Shown: positions 14,974 through 21,287 of the stretch, in pieces | Layout: each line of letters begins with the position of its first letter | How positions within the stretch are numbered: position 1 is the first letter of the stretch | From: an uncultured Akkermansia sp. | Lineage (GTDB): Bacteria; Verrucomicrobiota; Verrucomicrobiia; Verrucomicrobiales; Akkermansiaceae | Length of the DNA stretch: 21,287 nt | Direction of reading: 5' to 3' | Assembly: GCA_904501975.1 (NCBI GenBank) | Contig: CAJGCZ010000040.1 | Coordinates: forward strand, 1-21,287 | Made by a program: the position numbers and the translations under genes | The notes under the pieces: model-generated | The model's database searches: none | The model's input: only the letters and a program-made list of their open reading frames with translations | What the model was told of the DNA's origin: nothing

Positions 14974-15720
14974 ATGTCAGACCTCTGCACACAGTCCATT
15001 TTCGGTGTTCCTTTTGCCGCTGCGAATCTTGATGCCGCCAGTGCTCATTTTTCATCCTTGGCCGGCAGCACGGCTCAGCCCGTATTGGTAGCGCATGCCG
15101 ATGTGCATGTGCTCACTCGTATTTTGCACGAAAAAGAATACGGCGATGGTTTGTCTCGCTTTTCCTATATCTGCCCGGACGGCATGCCTATCGTGTGGCT
15201 TTTGCGCCGTAAAAATGCCCCTGCACACCGTCTTTACGGCCCGGATATGATGGAATGGATGTGGGACCGAGGGCGCAGGGAAGGGCTGCGGCATTTTTTG
15301 CTTGGGGGTACGGAAGAGGCCGTGGCTTTGCTGAAAGAAAAACTGGGGGCACGCTTTGCCGGGGCAGAAGTGGTAGGCCACTATTGCCCGCCCATGGGCG
15401 AATGGCCGGAAGGAACGCATGAAGAGATTTTCCGCTGTATTCGCGAGAGCGGAGCCAACTGCGTGTGGGTAGGCTTGGGCTGCCCAAAGCAAGAGCGCTG
15501 GCTGTTTACGCACCGCGAGCAATTGCCGCCCGCTGTCTATTTTGGGGTAGGGGCTGCTTTTAATTTCCATGCCGGGCTGGTAAAGCAGGCTCCGGCCTGG
15601 GTGCGTGCGCATGGGCTGGAGTGGCTTTACCGCCTTTGCAAAGAACCCCGTCGCCTGTTCAAGCGCTACCTGGTGCACAATACCCGCTTCCTCTGGTATT
15701 GCCTGACCAAGAAAATCTGA
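14974..15720 (+). CDS. WecG/TagA/CpsF-family glycosyltransferase (GT26)
   Basis: This 248-residue protein has the family's conserved blocks in order: ADVHVL near residue 38, YICPDGMPIVW, the RLYGPDMM motif, FLLGGTEEAV, VGLGCPKQERW, and the C-terminal GVGAAFNFHAG with EWLYRLCKEPRRLFKRY. GT26 enzymes transfer N-acetylmannosamine-type sugars from UDP donors to lipid-linked acceptors at the inner membrane face during teichoic acid, enterobacterial common antigen or exopolysaccharide synthesis. Which polymer is made here is unknown, because no other sugar-polymer gene is adjacent. The frame is open from 14911, but that stretch covers promoter sequence, so Met at 14974 (MSDLCTQSIFGVPF) is preferred. 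Confidence 0.93.
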   Translation: MSDLCTQSIFGVPFAAANLDAASAHFSSLAGSTAQPVLVAHADVHVLTRILHEKEYGDGLSRFSYICPDGMPIVWLLRRKNAPAHRLYGPDMMEWMWDRGRREGLRHFLLGGTEEAVALLKEKLGARFAGAEVVGHYCPPMGEWPEGTHEEIFRCIRESGANCVWVGLGCPKQERWLFTHREQLPPAVYFGVGAAFNFHAGLVKQAPAWVRAHGLEWLYRLCKEPRRLFKRYLVHNTRFLWYCLTKKI

Positions 15721-15742
15721 GCCTCCTAAAAACTGTTTTTTC

Positions 15743-15771
15743 TTGACTTTCCGCAAAGAAGAAGGTAGTAT
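15743..15771 (+). promoter_or_regulatory. tpiA promoter (TTGACT-17-TAGTAT)
   Basis: TTGACT (15743-15748) and TAGTAT (15766-15771) are 17 bases apart. The ATG follows 32 bases after the -10 box, the same gap as for rpe. The leader (AACTTTTTACAATT before the ATG) is A/T-rich and has no Shine-Dalgarno sequence. Confidence 0.75.
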
Positions 15772-15803
15772 ACGCGCGTCAGAACAGACAACTTTTTACA
15801 ATT

Positions 15804-16565
15804 ATGTCTCGCAAACCCATTATTGCTGCTAACTGGAAGATGAACATGGGCCCGCAGGAAGCTAAGGCTTTCCTCGCCGCGTTCAAGGAAGAGAATACCT
15901 GCGACATCGCCGTAGATAAGGTAATCGTTCCTCCCTTTGTAACCATTCCCGCCGTTATGGAGGTTCTTGATGGTTGCAAGTGCATTGGCGTAGGTGCTCA
16001 GGACGTGAGCGACCGCGACAACGGCGCTTTCACCGGTGAAATCTCCACCGCCATGCTCAACGAGCTCGGCTGCACCTACGTTGTGCTTGGTCACAGCGAG
16101 CGCCGCCAGTATCATGGTGAGACCAACGCTTACATCAACAAGAAGATTAAGAAGGCCCTTGCTGCCGGTATCTGCCCGATTTACTGCATCGGCGAGACTC
16201 TCGAGCAGCGTCAGGGTGGCCAGCTTGAGTCCGTTCTCAAGTCTCAGGTGGTAGAGGGTCTTGAGGGCCTTACCGCTGAGGAGGTTGCCGGTCTTGTTAT
16301 CGCTTACGAACCCGTATGGGCTATCGGCACCGGCGTTACCGCCTCTGCTGAGGACGCTCAGTCCGCCCACGCTTTCATCCGTGGCGTTATCGCCGACACC
16401 TTCGGTGCCGAGGCCGCTGATAAGGTTCGCCTGCAGTACGGTGGCTCTGTGAAGCCCGAGAATGCCGCTGAGCTCATGGGCCAGCCGGACATCGATGGTG
16501 CTCTCGTAGGTGGCGCTGCCCTTAAGGCCGCTTCCTTCGCTGCTATCATCAAGGCTTCCGTGTAA
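15804..16565 (+). CDS. tpiA: triose-phosphate isomerase
   Basis: The 253-residue TIM-barrel enzyme interconverts dihydroxyacetone phosphate and glyceraldehyde 3-phosphate in glycolysis. All catalytic elements are visible: Asn10 and Lys12 in AANWKMN, His97 in LGHSERRQ, and Glu169 in AYEPVWAIGTG with its flexible loop, followed by the phosphate-binding YGGSV and GALVGGAAL. Length is standard. Codon use matches the highly expressed pattern of rpsA. It has its own promoter and a strong terminator, so it appears monocistronic. Confidence 0.99.
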   Translation: MSRKPIIAANWKMNMGPQEAKAFLAAFKEENTCDIAVDKVIVPPFVTIPAVMEVLDGCKCIGVGAQDVSDRDNGAFTGEISTAMLNELGCTYVVLGHSERRQYHGETNAYINKKIKKALAAGICPIYCIGETLEQRQGGQLESVLKSQVVEGLEGLTAEEVAGLVIAYEPVWAIGTGVTASAEDAQSAHAFIRGVIADTFGAEAADKVRLQYGGSVKPENAAELMGQPDIDGALVGGAALKAASFAAIIKASV

Positions 16566-16588
16566 GTTTAATACACAGTTAATTAAGA

Positions 16589-16622
16589 CGGCGTGCATCT
16601 TCGGGTGCACGCCGGCTTTTTT
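16589..16622 (+). terminator. tpiA intrinsic terminator
   Basis: A 9-base perfect stem CGGCGTGCA / TGCACGCCG with an 8-base loop (TCTTCGGG) is followed after GC by six T. It lies 24 bases past the tpiA stop. Confidence 0.93.
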
Positions 16623-16689
16623 ACGTGCGATTTGCGATGTGCAATATACGATTTTTGAGTTCCGCCCCCTGTAGTAACAGTCACCTCAA

Positions 16690-16723
16690 TTTCAAATCCA
16701 AAATCAAAAATTCAAAATCAAAC
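16690..16723 (-). repeat. 34-bp A/T-rich repeat module, copy 1
   Basis: Read on the minus strand, this starts GTTTGATTTTGAATTT and ends GGATTTGAAA. It is nearly identical to 19025-19059 on the plus strand. GATGTGCAAT-type sequence at about 16636 and its rough complement at 16730-16740 flank it, so this spacer may be a decayed relative of the inverted-repeat elements. Nothing coding is seen in 16566-16816. Confidence 0.7.
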
Positions 16724-16777
16724 ATTTACAATTGTGCATCTCACCGCTTTATTACCGGGCGAAGACGAAAAATACGC

Positions 16778-16807
16778 TTGCTCTCAGAGGGGGCGGCATG
16801 GTAATAT
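16778..16807 (+). promoter_or_regulatory. promoter of the BamD-like/LptE-like/rsmI operon
   Basis: TTGCTC (16778-16783) and TAATAT (16802-16807) are 18 bases apart. The ATG at 16817 begins 9 bases after the -10 box, predicting a near-leaderless message. Confidence 0.5.
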
Positions 16808-16816
16808 AGCAGTGTT

Positions 16817-17788
16817 ATGAAGAAAAATCTGCAGCTGTTGTGGTGCTTAGGCTTGTTGATGCCGCTGACAATGTGTCAACAAAGCTCCCCTGAATTGATA
16901 CCGGCCGGAACCATCGCTGCCCAAGATCCGGAGGCTGAGGCGCTGTTGGCTCAGGCTCGTGCCTTGGTGCAGAAGAATAAACTTTCTGCTGCAGAATCCC
17001 TGTTAAAGAAACTCCGCAAGAGCTACCAGCATGCTCCCTGTGTGGCCGATGCCCGTTTTTTGCTGGCAGAGGTGTACGAAAAGCAGGGGCTTCCGCGCGA
17101 TGCTTTCGATGAGTATGATAAAATTGTAACTCGCTACCAAAGCAGCCCCTTGTACAATAAGGCGCTGGATCGCCAGCTTGCTCTCGCTATGGCCGGTGCA
17201 GAGGGTAAGTTGAATGTGGAGGTGATGGGCCTGTGGACGGCTCCTATCGATGCTTCCACCGTAGAAGAATGGCTGAGCAAGGTAATTCGCAATGCCCCGT
17301 ACAATGATATGGCCGCTACAGCAATGTCTCTTTTCGGTAAGTTCTTGGTGAAGCAAGAGAAGTTCGAGGAGGCGGCCATGGTCTACGCCAAGTTGGTGGA
17401 AGATTACCCCACCAGCCGCTACGCTCCCGAAGCACAGCTGATGGTTGCCCAGCTTTGGGCCTCCAGCCGCACCCGTGGCGACCAAAACCTTGTCAACCTG
17501 CACCGCGCTCGCGAGGCCTACGAGGAGTTCTCCCTCCGCTTCCCGAACCACAAGGATGCCGGCAAAGCCCTGTCTGAGGCTTCCAACGTGCGCCGTCTGC
17601 TCGTGCGCCAGGAGTTGGAGGTAGGCAAATATTACTTGGAGCGCTCCAAGGAGTATCCCTCTGCCATCTTCTGCTTTGAAAACGTGATTCGCCAAAAGAG
17701 CAATAACCCCGAGGCCTCTGCTGAGGCAGAGCGCTTGCTGAGCCGCGCCCGTGCGCTTCAAACTGCTGCAACCCAAAACAAGTCATGA
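16817..17788 (+). CDS. BamD-like tetratricopeptide outer-membrane lipoprotein
   Basis: The 323-residue protein starts with a signal peptide ending LTMC (Cys20). That is a near-lipobox, but with Met at -1 instead of Gly/Ala/Ser. Helical repeats of BamD/YfiO type follow. ARFLLAEVYEKQGLPRDAFDEYDKIVTRYQSSPLYNKA (about residues 75-115) and KFLVKQEKFEEAAMVYAKLVEDYPTSRYAPEAQLMVAQ (about 172-210) have the paired-helix 'F-x-E-Y-x-K-x-x-x-x-Y-P-x-S' pattern, and EVGKYYLERSKEYPSAIFCFENVI forms a further repeat. BamD helps fold beta-barrel proteins into the outer membrane. Other TPR lipoproteins share this shape, so the exact role is inferred. The stop overlaps the next start by four bases (ATGA), indicating translational coupling. 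Confidence 0.85.
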   Translation: MKKNLQLLWCLGLLMPLTMCQQSSPELIPAGTIAAQDPEAEALLAQARALVQKNKLSAAESLLKKLRKSYQHAPCVADARFLLAEVYEKQGLPRDAFDEYDKIVTRYQSSPLYNKALDRQLALAMAGAEGKLNVEVMGLWTAPIDASTVEEWLSKVIRNAPYNDMAATAMSLFGKFLVKQEKFEEAAMVYAKLVEDYPTSRYAPEAQLMVAQLWASSRTRGDQNLVNLHRAREAYEEFSLRFPNHKDAGKALSEASNVRRLLVRQELEVGKYYLERSKEYPSAIFCFENVIRQKSNNPEASAEAERLLSRARALQTAATQNKS

Positions 17789-18294
17789 AAAAACTCCTCT
17801 CTCTCCTTCTCTGCGCCATCCCCCTCATGACCGCCTCTTGCGGCTACAAGATGGGTGGCTTGGTTAATGGTAGCATGCAAGGGCTGAAGACCTTTGATGT
17901 AGCCATGTTCGAAAACCATACGGTGTACCCTTATGCCGCTGTGCAAATGACCTCCGCCTTGGCAGATGTGATGCAGAGCGACGGCACCTTCCGCATGGCA
18001 GCCCCCTCTGCGAGTGATTTTTGCATCTCCGGTAAGGTAAAGAGCGTGCGTAATCGTAGCTTGATGACCAACCCCGACGACTCCTACATTAGTAGCGAAA
18101 TTGCCGTAGAGGTGTATGTGGACTACGTTGTCACCAACCGCAAAACCGGTGAGGTGGTAAAAAGTGGTGAGGCCCGCGGCGAGTGGGGCTACTTCAACAC
18201 CTCGGGCAATGCCCAGTCTGCCCGAGAGACCGCTCTCTCCTACGCTGTGCGCTTGGCTGCACAGGAGGTGCTGAATCAGCTTACGCTGCCATGA
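17785..18294 (+). CDS. LptE-like LPS-assembly lipoprotein
   Basis: The 169-residue product has a clear lipoprotein signal, MKKLLSLLLCAIPLMTASC, with lipobox TASC (Cys19). Directly after it comes the GYKMGG opening typical of LptE-family proteins. The rest fits the family: a predicted beta strand KTFDVAMFENHT, then ALADVMQSDGTFRM, and a long two-strand region around SEIAVEVYVDYVVTN. LptE plugs the LptD barrel that delivers lipopolysaccharide to the outer leaflet. It overlaps the upstream BamD-like gene by four bases and the downstream rsmI by four bases. Similarity in this family is generally low, so the assignment rests on the motif, size, lipidation and context. Confidence 0.8.
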   Translation: MKKLLSLLLCAIPLMTASCGYKMGGLVNGSMQGLKTFDVAMFENHTVYPYAAVQMTSALADVMQSDGTFRMAAPSASDFCISGKVKSVRNRSLMTNPDDSYISSEIAVEVYVDYVVTNRKTGEVVKSGEARGEWGYFNTSGNAQSARETALSYAVRLAAQEVLNQLTLP

Positions 18295-18989
18295 TTGAGT
18301 ACCCCGTCAGCTTTGTCGCCTTGCCCATTGGCAACCGCGAGGATATCACCCGCCGCGCCTTAGACGTATTGCAGGGGGTGGATTGCGTGTGCTGCGAGGA
18401 TACCCGCAACACCGGCATGCTGCTCAGCCATTATGGCATTCGCAAGCCCTTGTTGAGCCTGCATGAGCATAATGAAAGCTCTCGCGCCCCGGAGGTAGCT
18501 GCCCGCGCCCTAGCCGGTGAGCGTTTTGCCGTGGTGTCCGATGCCGGTATGCCCGGTGTGTCGGACCCCGGCTACCGCCTTATTCAAGAGCTGAAAGCCC
18601 GTGGCGTAGCCTTTACCGTATTGCCCGGCCCGTCTGCCGTGGTAACGGCTTTGGTGGGCTCCGGTTTGCCGAGCGATGCGTTCTTTTTCGGGGGCTTCCT
18701 TCCCGTTAAATCCGGCAAAAAGGGCACGGTGTTGCAGCAAGCCTTGGCTGCCTCTCATACATCGATTTTTTACGAATCCCCCTATCGCATTGTCAAGTCC
18801 GTTAAAGCAGTGGCGGAGATGGACCCCGATGCACCCATTTGTGTAGCCCGCGAGCTTACCAAGGTTTTTGAAACCTACCACCGCGGCACAGCTGCAGAAA
18901 TTCTTGCCGAGTTTGAAAAACAACCGCCGAAAGGCGAGATTGTTCTGCTCATCGGCGGCACCAATGCCCCGAGAAAGAACGGAGCATGA
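18291..18989 (+). CDS. rsmI: 16S rRNA (cytidine-1402 2'-O) methyltransferase RsmI
   Basis: The 232-residue protein carries the tetrapyrrole-methylase-fold signatures of RsmI. These are VALPIGNREDITRRAL, CEDTRNTGMLLSHYGI, VVSDAGMPGVSDPGY for SAM binding, LPGPSAVVTALVGSGLPSDAFFFGGFLP, FYESPYRI and ARELTKVFETYHRG. It methylates the ribose of C1402 in the ribosomal P site. It is shorter than the E. coli protein (about 286 residues) and seems to lack the small C-terminal domain, as do many homologues. The ATG overlaps the LptE-like stop (ATGA at 18291-18294). The frame is open further upstream, but only within the preceding gene. Confidence 0.97.
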   Translation: MIEYPVSFVALPIGNREDITRRALDVLQGVDCVCCEDTRNTGMLLSHYGIRKPLLSLHEHNESSRAPEVAARALAGERFAVVSDAGMPGVSDPGYRLIQELKARGVAFTVLPGPSAVVTALVGSGLPSDAFFFGGFLPVKSGKKGTVLQQALAASHTSIFYESPYRIVKSVKAVAEMDPDAPICVARELTKVFETYHRGTAAEILAEFEKQPPKGEIVLLIGGTNAPRKNGA

Positions 18990-18994
18990 TTGGG

Positions 18995-19216
18995 ATTTAC
19001 AATTTACAAAGTACAATTGTAGAAGTTTGATTTTGAATTTTAGATTTTGGATTTGAAAGTCAGGCGGCTGCGCCGCAGAGGGGAGGCAGAGCTTTGCTAA
19101 ACCTACCGCCCGCGCCTTAACGCGCGGAGCATTCACGGTTGCTCCAGCTTTGCTTTTCCCCGCGACCGGCAGGGAGCCTATCTTGCAAATTGTACATTGT
19201 ACTTTGTAATTTGTAC
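18995..19216. repeat. MITE-like inverted-repeat element, copy 2
   Basis: The left arm (18995-19018) and right arm (19186-19216) are inverted with respect to each other and share the core TTACAAAGTACAAT. The interior repeats segments of the element at 11141-11353 (GGCGGCTGCGCCGCA, then CTTTGCT and ACCGCCCGCGCCTTAA). It also carries the 34-bp A/T-rich module found inverted at 16690-16723. It fills most of the gap between rsmI and the hydrolase, and no gene lies within it. Confidence 0.7.
19025..19059 (+). repeat. 34-bp A/T-rich repeat module, copy 2
   Basis: This plus-strand copy begins GTTTGATTTTGAATTT and ends GGATTTGAAAG, differing at about two positions from the inverted copy at 16690-16723. 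It sits just inside the left arm of the inverted-repeat element and is absent from the element at 11141-11353, so it behaves as a separate module. Confidence 0.7.
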
Positions 19217-19233
19217 ATCATTTCACTATCCTC

Positions 19234-19262
19234 TTGACCTTTGGCTGCTATTTCTATAGCAT
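19234..19262 (+). promoter_or_regulatory. promoter of the hydrolase gene (TTGACC-17-TAGCAT)
   Basis: TTGACC (19234-19239) and TAGCAT (19257-19262) are 17 bases apart. An overlapping TATAGC with 15-base spacing is less likely. The ATG at 19269 starts 6 bases after the -10 box, essentially at the expected transcription start. Confidence 0.6.
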
Positions 19263-19268
19263 AGCACC

Positions 19269-20942
19269 ATGCAAGGACTTATCACTTGGTGGAATCAATG
19301 TTGTCGCTCATGGCATGTGCTCTCGTTGCTCATGCCGGTCATGCTGAGCGGGTGCTCTGCGCCCCTGTTGCCGCCCGCCTACGTCTCCGCGTCGGAGCGC
19401 GAGGCGTTGCCGGATGCCAAGCTGATTTCTCTCCTAAAGCAGGATTGGGCCTTGCTGGGCAATAAGCGATTGGATGAACCGACGCGCGCTGCCGCCCTTG
19501 CACGCTACAATCACCATGCGTATTTGTTGATTTGCCGTTACCGCGCAGATATTAAAGCCGCCATTAACGAACAACGTCCGCATGTGCTCCCCCAAGGTGT
19601 CACCTTTAAGCAGGACGGATTCCCCGCTCACCTCCGATTCCGCGAGGTTTATGAGGATGTGGTGCCCGCGCAGGATGTAGAGATAGAATCCTTGCAAGAC
19701 CACTTTACCGAGCCCGGCTTGGGGGTGCCCCTGGTGGGTGTCATCCCCGCAGGGAAGGAGAATAAGCTCGACCGCCACCACTTCGCCATTACCTCGCGCG
19801 GCACGGTACAGGCTCTCACCATGGTGGTAGAGTTCCCCAACGGCAAGGATAATCAGGTGTGCATACGGCTCATTCCGCGCAACAGGCAAAGCAAGTTTAA
19901 GGTAGGCGGGGTCACCTATCCGCTTGCTGCAGATATTTCTGCCACCATCGAAGTATACTGGAACCTCACCCGAGTGAAAGAGGACCGCATGCTGGGTATG
20001 CTGCGTCCGCAAGAGCTGCGCGATACCTCCGGCTTGTCCTCCATCGATTCATATAACCCCAAAAAGATTCCCGTTATCCTCACGCACGGGCTTCTCAGCA
20101 GTGCCGGCACCTTTGATAATTTGGTGAACCGGCTGCTGGCTGACCCTGTCATTCGAGAGCATTACCAGTTCTGGTATTTCAATTATCCCACCGGCGTAGC
20201 GTGGACAATCTCCGCCCGCTACTATCGCGACTCTATCCGCAAGGTTCGCAACGAGGTAGACCCCCACCACACCAACAAAAATTGGGATAGAATGGTAGTG
20301 GTAGGGCATTCCATGGGCGGCCTTATCACCCACTACAGCCAGTGTGTGGAGCCATGGAAGATGCTGCGCAACCGTAACATTGGTAAGTTGGACATGGATG
20401 ACTACATGGACGCTCGCTACATCACAGAGCCGCTTCCGTTCTCCGGCAAACAGTCCAATCTGCAGAAGGATTACTACTTCCGCCCCGTCAATGCCGCACG
20501 CGTTGTCTATTTGGCCACGCCCCACAAAGGTGCCCCCATGGCACAATACAGCATTACTCGCTGGCTGATGGGGCTGGTAGAATTGCCGCAAACCATTGTG
20601 CAAGAGGTGTTCAATATTGCCACCCTGCAGCAGGATATGCTGCTGTTGGAGCCCTCTAAGCTGACAGAATGGTTCACCAGCGGCGACCAATTATCGCCCG
20701 AGGGCTATTCTATTCAGGGCCTGAAAGGCCTGACCGTGCGCAATGTGCCCACACACTCCGTTATCGGCGACCGCGGCCGTGGCGATACTCCGGATAGCTC
20801 AGATGGCGTGGTTCCCTACTGGTCCAGCCATATCTCCTGGGGCTCAGAGAAAATTGTCCCTGCCGACCACTCCGTGCAAGATGCCCCCGAAACCGCCGAA
20901 GAACTCAAGCGTATTCTCAAAGAGCACCTGAAGTCGCGGTGA
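19269..20942 (+). CDS. lipoprotein alpha/beta-hydrolase (lipase/esterase-like)
   Basis: The 557-residue protein begins with a signal peptide ending in a canonical lipobox LSGC (Cys29), so it should be membrane-anchored, outside the cytoplasm. After a ~240-residue region I do not recognise comes an alpha/beta-hydrolase domain. It has the oxyanion strand IPVILTHGLLSSAGTFDNL, then the nucleophile elbow GHSMGG with Ser348. Asp512 in DSSDGVVPYWSSH and His534 in ADHSVQ are candidates for the rest of the triad, in the right order. Substrates could be lipid or other esters; none can be chosen from sequence. It is preceded by its own promoter and followed within 20 bases by hairpin array B, with no separate terminator seen. 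Confidence 0.9.
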   Translation: MQGLITWWNQCCRSWHVLSLLMPVMLSGCSAPLLPPAYVSASEREALPDAKLISLLKQDWALLGNKRLDEPTRAAALARYNHHAYLLICRYRADIKAAINEQRPHVLPQGVTFKQDGFPAHLRFREVYEDVVPAQDVEIESLQDHFTEPGLGVPLVGVIPAGKENKLDRHHFAITSRGTVQALTMVVEFPNGKDNQVCIRLIPRNRQSKFKVGGVTYPLAADISATIEVYWNLTRVKEDRMLGMLRPQELRDTSGLSSIDSYNPKKIPVILTHGLLSSAGTFDNLVNRLLADPVIREHYQFWYFNYPTGVAWTISARYYRDSIRKVRNEVDPHHTNKNWDRMVVVGHSMGGLITHYSQCVEPWKMLRNRNIGKLDMDDYMDARYITEPLPFSGKQSNLQKDYYFRPVNAARVVYLATPHKGAPMAQYSITRWLMGLVELPQTIVQEVFNIATLQQDMLLLEPSKLTEWFTSGDQLSPEGYSIQGLKGLTVRNVPTHSVIGDRGRGDTPDSSDGVVPYWSSHISWGSEKIVPADHSVQDAPETAEELKRILKEHLKSR

Positions 20943-20956
20943 CCCCCGCCCGCTCC

Positions 20957-21287
20957 GTACGACGCACCGCAGGTGCGTTCTTCACCACAGCGCAAGCTGT
21001 TCTTCACCATCTGCCGCAGGCAGATTCTTCACCATGCCCAACGGGCATTCTTCACCACGGCGGCAGCCGTTCCTCCTCCCTCTCCGTACGCCGCACCGCA
21101 GGTGCGTTCTTCACTACAGCGCAAGCTGTTCTTCACCATCTGCCGCAGGCAGATTCTTCACCATGCCCAACGGGCATTCTTCACCACGGCGGTAGCTGTT
21201 CCTCCTCCCCCCGTACGACGCACCGCAGGTGCGTTCTTCACCACAGCGCAAGCTGTTCTTCACCATCTGCCGCAGGCAGATTCTTCA
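20957..21287 (+). repeat. hairpin array B (five-hairpin unit, linker TTCTTCACCA)
   Basis: Two full units and the start of a third begin with CGTACG-like sequence at 20957, 21086 and 21213, so the spacing is 129 then 127 bases. Each unit holds, in order, CGCACC-GCA-GGTGCG, ACAGC-GCAA-GCTGT, TCTGCC-GCA-GGCAGA, ATGCCC-AAC-GGGCAT and ACGGC-GGCA-GCCGT, joined by TTCTTCACCA or a trimmed form of it. Units are separated by a C/T-rich TTCCTCCTCC stretch. In unit 2 the last hairpin has become ACGGC-GGTA-GCTGT, keeping a G-T pair. The array runs off the window end and has no coding capacity. Confidence 0.93.

Noticed and set aside
1..21287. tRNA, rRNA or riboswitch genes
   Set aside because: Reading the intergenic gaps on both strands gave no cloverleaf, rRNA segment or recognisable riboswitch core. 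A covariance-model scan would be needed to exclude small RNAs.

Overview
This looks like a chromosomal segment of a Gram-negative bacterium, most likely a verrucomicrobial (Akkermansia-like) lineage. That assignment is an inference. It rests on a TIGR03790-type secreted protein (a family tied to exosortase genomes), outer-membrane assembly lipoproteins of BamD and LptE type, a 93-residue AP2-like protein, and many short palindromic intergenic repeats. Promoters have classical TTGACA/TATAAT form, not the Bacteroidetes TAnnTTTG form. No phage, integrase, transposase, CRISPR or tRNA gene is visible.

Layout. Positions 218-7489 carry a minus-strand group: mutS, then a YbgC-like thioesterase, then a 1413-residue Snf2-type ATPase. 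mutS is divergent from the plus-strand TIGR03790 gene (7602-9119). A small AP2-like gene lies on the minus strand (9179-9460). Next come rpe with a co-directional membrane protein (9710-11116), a miniature inverted-repeat element, and rpsA (11634-13319) with a strong terminator. The interval 13388-14893 is the most unusual part. Two related arrays of short hairpins joined by a constant 9-base linker flank a gene for an S23/IVP-type four-helix-bundle protein. A WecG/TagA glycosyltransferase and tpiA follow. After them comes a tightly overlapping operon of a BamD-like lipoprotein, an LptE-like lipoprotein and rsmI, then a second inverted-repeat element and a lipoprotein alpha/beta hydrolase. The window ends inside a second hairpin array, which has the same architecture but a different linker (20957-21287).

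How the parts fit. Most genes are housekeeping: mismatch repair, translation, glycolysis and pentose phosphate metabolism, rRNA methylation and envelope assembly. Three observations stand out. (1) Two hairpin-array families have different stems but nearly all loops of GNA or GNNA type on one strand, with a fixed linker between hairpins. (2) The four-helix-bundle gene sits between two roughly 400-bp direct copies of one array. (3) Six promoters lie so close to their start codons (6-12 nt after the -10 box) that the mRNAs should be leaderless or nearly so. Three others share a 32-33 nt gap, and none has a Shine-Dalgarno sequence. The promoter positions also move the mutS and AP2-like starts to internal methionines.

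All promoter, terminator and repeat calls were made by eye. Family names come from motifs, not from database searches.
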